The translations under genes were made by a program, and so were the position numbers. From the NCBI GenBank assembly GCA_017694135.1, contig JADING010000027.1:1-5202 (forward strand): DNA of 5,202 bases. Direction: 5' to 3'. The notes beneath the pieces were generated by a model that saw only the letters and a program-made list of their open reading frames with translations, was not told where the DNA came from and ran no database searches. Numbering within the stretch: position 1 is the first letter of the stretch; every line of letters starts with the position of its first letter. This stretch comes from Candidatus Scatoplasma merdavium. Lineage in GTDB: Bacteria > Bacillota_I > Bacilli_A > RFN20 > CAG-288. Below, one piece after another: positions 1 through 4,314 of the stretch.

Positions 1-538
1 TAATCTCCTGAGGAGACAAAACCGCTGTCGGCTCATCAAAAATCAAAATATCATTATCGCGATAAAGCATCTTTAAAATTTCAGTTTTTTGCTGCATGCT
101 AACCGTGATATCTTCAATTTTCGCATTTAAATCTACGTGCAAATCGTATCTGTCGCAAATTTTATTAATCTTATTTTTCGCCGTAGTTTTCTTTAATAAA
201 AATTTATATTTAACAGGTTCAGCTCCTAAAATAATGTTTTCTAAAACGGTAAAGGCATCAACTAATTTAAAGTGCTGATGAACCATTCCAATTCCCAATT
301 CATTAGCGACATTAGGATTCTTAATATTCACTTCTTTTCCGTGAACTTTAATAACCCCTTCATCCGGCTGATACAAACCAAAAAGAATACTCATTAAAGT
401 CGACTTACCAGCGCCATTTTCACCAAGCAAAGCGTGAATCTCACCTTTTCTCAGCCTAAAAGTAATATCGTCATTGGCCTTTATTCCGGGGAAAGATTTG
501 GAAATGTGCTCCATTTCCATCACGTATTTTTCTTCCAT
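1..538 (-). CDS. Nucleoside/sugar-type ABC transporter ATP-binding protein (RbsA/NupO-like), N-terminal 179 residues, partial
   Basis: This cytoplasmic ATPase would power the uptake system whose binding protein is encoded just upstream (597-1721). Only the first of the two ABC modules normally found in this roughly 500-residue family is visible; the reading frame runs off the window at position 1. Seen in the translation: Walker A GENGAGKST (residues 39-47), Q-loop region GMVHQHFKLVDAFTVLENI (84-102), a signature region TVSMQQKTEILK (145-156), and Walker B ILIFDEPTAVLSPQE (164-178). The start is the ATG at 538, preceded by AAGGAAG seven bases upstream. The gene lies 58 bases after the binding-protein stop, with an intrinsic terminator between them, so it is probably expressed by read-through. 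The signature position usually occupied by Gly in (V)GMQQ is Ser147. The order binding protein, ATPase matches nupN-nupO of Bacillus; the permeases would follow outside the window. The family call is firm; the exact substrate is inferred from the riboswitch. Confidence 0.95.
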   Translation of the reverse strand, partial: MEEKYVMEMEHISKSFPGIKANDDITFRLRKGEIHALLGENGAGKSTLMSILFGLYQPDEGVIKVHGKEVNIKNPNVANELGIGMVHQHFKLVDAFTVLENIILGAEPVKYKFLLKKTTAKNKINKICDRYDLHVDLNAKIEDITVSMQQKTEILKMLYRDNDILIFDEPTAVLSPQEI

Positions 539-545
539 TTATTTA

Positions 546-552
546 CTTCCTT
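546..552 (-). promoter_or_regulatory. Shine-Dalgarno site of the ATPase gene
   Basis: On the minus strand the sequence AAGGAAG lies seven bases before the ATG at 538. It is outside the upstream terminator stem (569-592), so it stays accessible on read-through transcripts. It also supports 538 as the start rather than an internal Met. Confidence 0.75.
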
Positions 553-565
553 TATAACAAGATAC

Positions 566-592
566 AAAAATAGGGGGCAAATGCCCCCTATT
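566..592 (-). terminator. Intrinsic terminator/attenuator between binding protein and ATPase genes
   Basis: A perfect 10-bp stem (569-578 with 583-592), containing a GGGGGC/GCCCCC core and closed by a four-base AAAT/ATTT loop, lies four bases after the TAA of the BMP gene. On the minus strand it is followed by a short run of five Ts (two of them in the stem) before G. The stem is strong but the U-tract is short, which suits partial termination. The next gene begins only 31 bases further on in the same direction, so a partial stop that keeps binding-protein mRNA in excess is the likely role. Confidence 0.8.
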
Positions 593-596
593 AGAA

Positions 597-1721
597 TTAA
601 GCAGCAGTAGCGAAACTAGAAACGTAATCGACAGTCGTGTAAGAGGAGACAGTCGGAGCTTCAGTAGTGCTGTTAGTGATAGTAACAGTGCCGTTCTTAA
701 TAGAAGTAAGAATAGCGTTGTATTGATCGAGAGTAAAGGTTTCAAATCTCCAAGAAGATTCAGCGGTAGGAATACCGACATAATCGCGGTTTTCAAGATC
801 ACCAAACTTCGAATTGAGACCGAGAGTATAGCTCTTTCCACCGATACCATCCCACTTATCATCTGCGTATTCTTCTAAAGAAGAGATGACAGATTCTCTA
901 AGTCCCTTCATAGCGGAAGTCAAGACCTTAGTATCGACACTCGATTGATCGACATCGACACCGATCCAAGTCTTACCTTCACCAGAAGCATCGCAGGCTT
1001 CTTCAACAGAAAGGTAAACCTTACCACCAGAAGCGAAAACAGTTTCAGTTCCATTGGTGTACCAAGTTCTCATCATAGCAGTAGCAGCATCAGTAGCTTC
1101 AAAAGCACCGGCATAATAATAATTGACTTCAATGTTAGTCTTTAATTGTTGCGCGGCATAATCAGCACCTTGGACAAATCCACTGCCGTATCTTTGAACA
1201 GCCGGAACAGCCATACCACCGCAGAAACCTAACTTAGTATTGCCATCCATAACAGCAGCATAGCCAGCTAAGAAACCAGGAATTTCTTCTTGGAAGATGA
1301 TTGAAACAGTATTATCAGCGATAGTAGCCTCAGTGGAATCAGTAGGATGAGGAGTACCATCGATTAAAACGAATTTAACTTCAGGATAAGTAGTTTGAGC
1401 AGAATAAACCGCATCTTCAAACAAGTAACCCGGGCAAACTATAACCTTCGCACCTCTTTGAACAGCTTGGTCAATAGAAAGCAAACGAGCAGCGGTAGAA
1501 TTTTCAGTGGGTCTGTAATAAGCGTAAGTCTTATCGTTTTCTTGGCAGAATTCTTGTAAAGCTTCCCAAGATGTTTGGTTAAAAGAAGCGTCGTTAATAT
1601 CGCCGACATCAGTAACCAAGGCGTATTCATAAGTACCACCTTCATCGCAAGAAGTTAAACTACCTGCGCTAAGCCCAGCTAAAAGGACTAAAGACAAAGT
1701 CAAAATTTTGTTTTTCTTCAT
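597..1721 (-). CDS. BMP/PnrA-family ABC transporter substrate-binding lipoprotein
   Basis: Extracellular, membrane-anchored receptor of an ABC importer in the Bmp/Med/PnrA (TmpC) family, whose characterised members bind purine nucleosides. The 374-residue product has a lipoprotein signal peptide (MKKNK, hydrophobic core, lipobox LTSC with Cys25). Family motifs follow in order: LVTDVGDINDASFNQ (35-49), the ribose/base-binding start; VLIDG (118-122); LGFCGGM (164-170); a VFASGG loop (228-233); WIGVDVDQS (252-260); and TSAMKGL (268-274) with the conserved Lys272. The C-terminus (340-374) is rich in Thr and Ser. The ATG at 1721 has a strong TAAGGGGG site seven bases upstream. Codon use is biased toward a few codons, as in highly expressed genes. 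Upstream lies a guanine-class riboswitch, which supports a purine nucleoside or base as ligand. The gene leads an operon with the ATPase downstream (1-538) and resembles nupN/bmpA. Family assignment is firm; the ligand is inferred. Confidence 0.95.
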   Translation of the reverse strand: MKKNKILTLSLVLLAGLSAGSLTSCDEGGTYEYALVTDVGDINDASFNQTSWEALQEFCQENDKTYAYYRPTENSTAARLLSIDQAVQRGAKVIVCPGYLFEDAVYSAQTTYPEVKFVLIDGTPHPTDSTEATIADNTVSIIFQEEIPGFLAGYAAVMDGNTKLGFCGGMAVPAVQRYGSGFVQGADYAAQQLKTNIEVNYYYAGAFEATDAATAMMRTWYTNGTETVFASGGKVYLSVEEACDASGEGKTWIGVDVDQSSVDTKVLTSAMKGLRESVISSLEEYADDKWDGIGGKSYTLGLNSKFGDLENRDYVGIPTAESSWRFETFTLDQYNAILTSIKNGTVTITNSTTEAPTVSSYTTVDYVSSFATAA

Positions 1722-1728
1722 TTCAATT

Positions 1729-1736
1729 CCCCCTTA
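1729..1736 (-). promoter_or_regulatory. Shine-Dalgarno site of the BMP lipoprotein gene, possible riboswitch output
   Basis: Minus-strand TAAGGGGG ends seven bases before the ATG at 1721. CTAAGGG (1731-1737) is exactly complementary to CCCTTAG at 1832-1838 in the riboswitch P3 strand, and TAAGG (1732-1736) is complementary to CCTTA at 1763-1766/1767. Either pairing could hide it, so translation initiation is a candidate control point. The pairing is seen in sequence; its use is inference. Confidence 0.6.
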
Positions 1737-1807
1737 GAAAAAACAAATACTTGTCCAATTAATAAGGTCAGTTTATCTCTACCTAAGCTCTAAGAACGAG
1801 CTCATGT

Positions 1808-1879
1808 GATCAGTGTAGTCCTTAGTAAGGCCTAAGGGTAGAAACGCAATCACCTAATTAGACTGCTTATACACGAACC
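1808..1879 (-). promoter_or_regulatory. Purine (guanine-class) riboswitch aptamer
   Basis: Read on the minus strand, this leader folds as the three-way junction of the purine riboswitch. P1 pairs 1871-1879 with 1808-1816 (one C-U mismatch at 1875/1812). J1/2 is AUAA. P2 pairs 1860-1866 with 1846-1852 and has a seven-base loop AAUUAGG. J2/3 is GUUUCUAC (1838-1845). P3 pairs 1832-1837 with 1820-1825, and J3/1 is ACU (1817-1819). By alignment from memory to the B. subtilis xpt aptamer, the pocket bases are U22 (1869), U47 (1844), U51 (1840) and C74 (1818); C74 rather than U74 indicates guanine/hypoxanthine instead of adenine. L2 keeps the GG needed for loop-loop contact. L3 is unusual: GCCUUA, six bases instead of seven. 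It lies about 87 bases upstream of the BMP start codon and probably represses uptake when purines are plentiful. Confidence 0.9.
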
Positions 1880-1898
1880 CAACCAATTTGACGGTTTT

Positions 1899-1927
1899 AT
1901 TGTAAACCATCGTTTAATAAATTAGAA
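1899..1927 (-). promoter_or_regulatory. Candidate sigma-A promoter of the BMP transporter operon
   Basis: On the minus strand, TACAAT (1899-1904, five of six consensus bases) is preceded after 17 bases by TTCTAA (1922-1927), a weak -35. Transcription would begin near 1892, about 13 bases before riboswitch P1. The -10 is good and the geometry fits the aptamer, but the -35 is poor. Confidence 0.4.
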
Positions 1928-1942
1928 GCTCTCAAAAGAATA

Positions 1943-1972
1943 TTTTTATGAAACAGTTTTCATAAAAACTGT
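1943..1972. repeat. Two overlapping, mutually exclusive palindromes in the manA-BMP spacer
   Basis: Palindrome 1 is TTTTTATGAAA (1943-1953), a CAGT spacer, then TTTCATAAAAA (1958-1968): 11 perfect base pairs. Palindrome 2 is ACAGTTTT (1953-1960), a CATA spacer, then AAAACTGT (1965-1972): 8 perfect base pairs. They share 1953-1968, so only one can form at a time as RNA. The site lies about 50-80 bases upstream of the predicted BMP transcription start and about 70 bases after manA. It could be an operator for a dimeric regulator or a weak AT-rich terminator for manA. There is no GC core and no clean U-tract, so the operator reading is slightly preferred. Confidence 0.55.
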
Positions 1973-2044
1973 GTTTTAAAAGATACTTAAAAACAACATT
2001 TTATTCTAAATTAATAGATGAAAAACGCTGTTTTACCAATAAAA

Positions 2045-3133
2045 TTAACCCTCCATATCCTTACCAGGATATACGAAAGCAAACTCAACCTTCTTTTCAA
2101 GATCAACTTTATAAGACTTTAATGAGGCCGCAATAACAAAGCTATCACCTCGCTGTAATTCCAAAACAGAACCATCATCACCTATAAGTTTGCAGTTTCC
2201 TTCTAAGACTACTCCAACATTAAACTTAGAATTGGTAACAATTTCACAAGGCTTATTAATTTCAAGCTTCTCAACAAAGAAGCAAGGTGTCTGTTTTTCA
2301 TCAATCAATCTAGTTAAAGTGTAAGCCTCGGTATTTTTAATAACTTTCGGCTCGATTTTACACTTTTTAGCAATCTCTTCTTTCGAATAAGAAGTGTAAT
2401 CGAAAATGTCTAAGCAAAAATCGATTCCTAAATTCATAAATCTTCCAGCCGGAGGAACCACTATCCCTTCTCTTTCAAACTCGCAACGCACAACCAAATC
2501 AGAAGGTTCCATAATCTCCAAAAGCGTCAAACCTTCCCCGATAGCGTGAGGCATTCCACCAGGAATATACCAAACCTCTCCAACCTTAACTGGAATCTTT
2601 TCAAAGCAAGCATCCATTCTCTTTATATCTTGCTTCTCAACAATTTCTTTCCACTCTTCTTTGCTAGGAGCGTGTTGAAAACCTAACCTTATATATGGAT
2701 CGTATCCTTCTCTAACTCCGAGAATAAAATAGCATTCTAATTTACCGTAAGGTTTTCCCATTTTTTCTCTAGCAAACTGACTAGTCGGATGAACTTGAAC
2801 GTGAAGTCTCATCGCCGAATCGAGAATCTTATATAAAAAAGACATACGGTAAGTTCCGTCTTTATGTATAGAAGAACCTAAATAATAAGAAGGATCGCTA
2901 TCAATAATATTTTTTAAATATTCTTCCTTATTGCCTATTATTCCCTTGGCCAACCCTTCATGCGGAATGACTTCCATTCCAGGGTTAGTAGCTTCTACTA
3001 AAGAACCAACCCACTCTTCCGGTTTATCGTTATCTTTAGTTCCGTATATTGAATGAAGTTCATCTATTCCCTTTCCGCCCAAGTAATTTCTTCTAACTCT
3101 ATTAGGTAACAGCTTTATCAATCCACTTTTCAT
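2045..3133 (-). CDS. manA: Class I mannose-6-phosphate isomerase (cupin type, zinc-dependent)
   Basis: Cytoplasmic enzyme expected to interconvert mannose-6-phosphate and fructose-6-phosphate. The 362-residue protein begins with PNRVRRNYLGGKGIDEL (11-27) and PEEWVGSLVEATNPG (38-52), the N-terminal marks of this family branch. Zinc ligands are visible: Gln113 and His115 in HVQVHP (111-116), Glu133 in KLECYFIL (131-138) and His196 in YIPGGMPHAIGEGL (189-202). The usual Arg follows in SDLVVRCEFEREG (211-223). The C-terminal part (about 300-340) is cupin-like, with VGVVLEGNCKL and LQRGDSFVIAA. The ATG at 3133 has AGAAAGG nine bases upstream. The gene is transcribed divergently from pstS and carries its own promoter; no sugar gene adjoins it, so the physiological substrate could be another sugar phosphate. 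It ends 323 bases before the BMP start, with no strong terminator in between. Confidence 0.9.
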   Translation of the reverse strand: MKSGLIKLLPNRVRRNYLGGKGIDELHSIYGTKDNDKPEEWVGSLVEATNPGMEVIPHEGLAKGIIGNKEEYLKNIIDSDPSYYLGSSIHKDGTYRMSFLYKILDSAMRLHVQVHPTSQFAREKMGKPYGKLECYFILGVREGYDPYIRLGFQHAPSKEEWKEIVEKQDIKRMDACFEKIPVKVGEVWYIPGGMPHAIGEGLTLLEIMEPSDLVVRCEFEREGIVVPPAGRFMNLGIDFCLDIFDYTSYSKEEIAKKCKIEPKVIKNTEAYTLTRLIDEKQTPCFFVEKLEINKPCEIVTNSKFNVGVVLEGNCKLIGDDGSVLELQRGDSFVIAASLKSYKVDLEKKVEFAFVYPGKDMEG

Positions 3134-3162
3134 AAAAATAAACCTTTCTGTAATCAGTTTAC

Positions 3163-3190
3163 ATTATATAAATAAACTTATTGCTTTAAA
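3163..3190 (-). promoter_or_regulatory. manA promoter
   Basis: On the minus strand a consensus TATAAT (3163-3168) follows TTTAAA (3185-3190, four of six -35 bases) after a 16-base spacer. Transcription would start near 3156, giving a leader of roughly 23 bases that contains the manA Shine-Dalgarno. The Pho boxes (3215-3259) lie upstream of this -35, so PhoP could in principle affect manA too. Confidence 0.65.
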
Positions 3191-3212
3191 GATATAAAAA
3201 GAAGCAAGGTTC

Positions 3213-3259
3213 TCTTTACATTCGGAATAATCTTTACATTCCCTTAACATTTCTTAACA
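3213..3259 (+). promoter_or_regulatory. Pho-box array (PhoP/PhoB-type operator) upstream of pstS
   Basis: Four hexamers of the Gram-positive Pho-box type TT(A/T)ACA lie in the same orientation: TTTACA at 3215 and 3233, TTAACA at 3244 and 3254. The last three are 11 and 10 bases apart, close to one helical turn, as known for PhoP boxes; the first two sit in an exact 11-base repeat TCTTTACATTC (3213-3223, 3231-3241). The array stands 64 bases before the pstS start, where phosphate-starvation activation would act. No convincing -10 was found between it and pstS; AT-rich candidates lie at 3271-3297. Confidence 0.75.
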
Positions 3260-3307
3260 AGTTATTGATTTATCAGTAAATAAGTTCGAATTAAATTATT
3301 CTCGAAA

Positions 3308-3313
3308 GAAGGA
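3308..3313 (+). promoter_or_regulatory. Shine-Dalgarno site of pstS, decides the start
   Basis: GAAGGA lies nine bases before the ATG at 3323. An out-of-frame ATG at 3318 is too close to this site and leads nowhere. The site supports a start immediately before the signal peptide, which matters because the downstream domain order is unusual. Confidence 0.7.
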
Positions 3314-3322
3314 TTATATGTT

Positions 3323-4264
3323 ATGAAAAAAACATTATTGACTCTTGCCGCCACATGCTTGTTCTCACTATCACTCGCATCTTGCAATGAACAGAGCGGA
3401 TTCGATGCTTCGCAAAACATCGTCCCGTTCACCCGCGATACTGAATCTGGTACCAGAGAAGGATTCATGGAAAAGATCGGCTTATCTGCCGCTTCCAAAG
3501 ATAACTCTGCTTTAAAAGCCAGCGTTCAAGAAGTTACTTCGAACGGAGATATGGTTCAAAAGATTTCTTCTAACGAATATGGTATCGGATATTTCTCTCA
3601 CGACTCAATCACTGAAGCCGAAGAATCCGGCGTTAAAGTTCTCACTTACAACGGTGTTGAAGCGACCGAAGAAAACATTCTCTCTGGTGATTATGAACTC
3701 GCGAGAAACTTCAACTACTGCATCGCTAACGAAACTGATGCCACCAAGAAACTCATCGTCGATGCCTTTGTAGCTTATATGTCCACTTCTGAAGGCTTAA
3801 CTACTATTCAAGCTAACGGAGGTATCGTTAATATCACTCCAACCACCCCGTCTTGGACCACTGTTAAAGCTCAATACCCTGGAATTGAAGACGATCACTC
3901 TTCTGTCACTATTAACTTTGGTGGTTCCACTTCTGTTGAAAAGATCGCTAAAGCTTTATCCGCTGATTTCTCTGCCCGCGCTGGTAACTTCCAAGCCGCC
4001 CACAACCACACCGGTTCTGGTGACGCTTACACTTCCACTCAAGGTAGCAAAGCTGGCGCATTAGATATCGCTTTCGCTTCAAGAGAATTCAAATTAACCG
4101 ATGGTGAACCTCTCGCTGAAGGTACTTATGGACTCGTCTGCATCGATGGTATCGTCATCGGTGTTAACAACCAAAACAGCTTAACTGATATCACCCCCGA
4201 TCAGTGCAAAAACATTTACTCCATTGATGGAAACATCAACACTTGGACCGACATTCTCGGCTAA
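3323..4264 (+). CDS. pstS: Phosphate-binding lipoprotein PstS with circularly permuted domain order
   Basis: High-affinity phosphate receptor of the Pst ABC importer, anchored outside the membrane. The 313 residues begin with a lipoprotein signal (MKKTLL, lipobox LASC, Cys21). Then come motifs that in ordinary PstS form the second half: NIVPFTRDTESGTREGF (32-48), MVQKISSNEYGIGYFS (77-92), LTYNGVEATEENILSGDYEL (107-126), FVAYMSTSEGLTTIQANGG (149-167). A linker (about 170-192) follows, and then the motifs of the ordinary first half: NFGGSTSVEKIA (198-209), TGSGDAYTSTQ (230-240), DIAFASREF (248-256), DGIVIGVN (275-282), LTDITPDQCKNIYS (287-300), and NTWTDILG at the very C-terminus. The ordinary protein runs from TWTDILG into the RDTESGT loop, so the ends here sit where the chain is normally continuous. 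Expected phosphate ligands are all present: GSTS (201-204), Ser232, Asp248, Arg38 and Ser42-Gly43-Thr44. Codon bias suggests high expression. Pho boxes lie upstream and pstC downstream. Function is firm; the permutation rests on motif order. Confidence 0.93.
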   Translation: MKKTLLTLAATCLFSLSLASCNEQSGFDASQNIVPFTRDTESGTREGFMEKIGLSAASKDNSALKASVQEVTSNGDMVQKISSNEYGIGYFSHDSITEAEESGVKVLTYNGVEATEENILSGDYELARNFNYCIANETDATKKLIVDAFVAYMSTSEGLTTIQANGGIVNITPTTPSWTTVKAQYPGIEDDHSSVTINFGGSTSVEKIAKALSADFSARAGNFQAAHNHTGSGDAYTSTQGSKAGALDIAFASREFKLTDGEPLAEGTYGLVCIDGIVIGVNNQNSLTDITPDQCKNIYSIDGNINTWTDILG

Positions 4265-4273
4265 GTCTAATTT

Positions 4274-4311
4274 GAGGTAGAGAGCTTTTCTCTCTACCTC
4301 TTTATTTTTTT
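4274..4311 (+). terminator. Intrinsic terminator/attenuator between pstS and pstC
   Basis: A perfect 11-bp stem (GAGGTAGAGAG at 4274-4284 with CTCTCTACCTC at 4290-4300) with a five-base CTTTT loop is followed by TTTATTTTTTT (4301-4311). It begins nine bases after the pstS stop and its U-tract ends three bases before the pstC ATG. Since pstC follows in the same direction with no visible promoter of its own, it most likely terminates most transcripts after pstS and lets a fraction through. Confidence 0.92.
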
Positions 4312-4314
4312 AAT

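Noticed and set aside
96..278. 60-codon open frame on the plus strand
   Set aside because: It lies antisense inside the ATPase gene, which has clear Walker motifs; no ribosome site or recognisable protein features.
539..862. 107-codon minus-strand open frame with Leu/Ser-rich product
   Set aside because: It is an alternate frame of the 3' part of the BMP gene, runs through the terminator hairpin, and has low-complexity composition.
945..1145. 66-codon plus-strand open frame
   Set aside because: Antisense shadow of the BMP gene with a Ser/Ile-rich, unrecognisable product.
1439..1645. 68-codon minus-strand open frame
   Set aside because: Out-of-frame shadow within the BMP coding region; no start signal.
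1738..1754. ACAA/TTGT hairpin followed by a T-run as riboswitch terminator
   Set aside because: A four-base AT-rich stem could not terminate; no longer complement to GGACAAG was found upstream.
2020..2040. AAAAC-AGC-GTTTT hairpin just after manA as its terminator
   Set aside because: Only five AT-rich base pairs with a three-base loop and a short T-run; too weak to call.
3181..3207. Inverted repeat TTGCTT/AAGCAA around the manA -35
   Set aside because: Six base pairs with a 15-base spacer in AT-rich DNA is not strong enough to call an operator.
3261..3300. pstS -10 element
   Set aside because: Several AT-rich hexamers (TATCAG, TAAATA, TAAATT) are possible and none has convincing spacing, so no separate promoter was called.
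3262..3498. 78-codon minus-strand open frame across the pstS start
   Set aside because: Antisense to the pstS signal peptide and leader; no ribosome site and no family resemblance.
3579..3773. 64-codon plus-strand open frame within pstS
   Set aside because: Out-of-frame shadow of pstS; considered as a sign of a frameshift, but pstS itself is open and motif-rich throughout.
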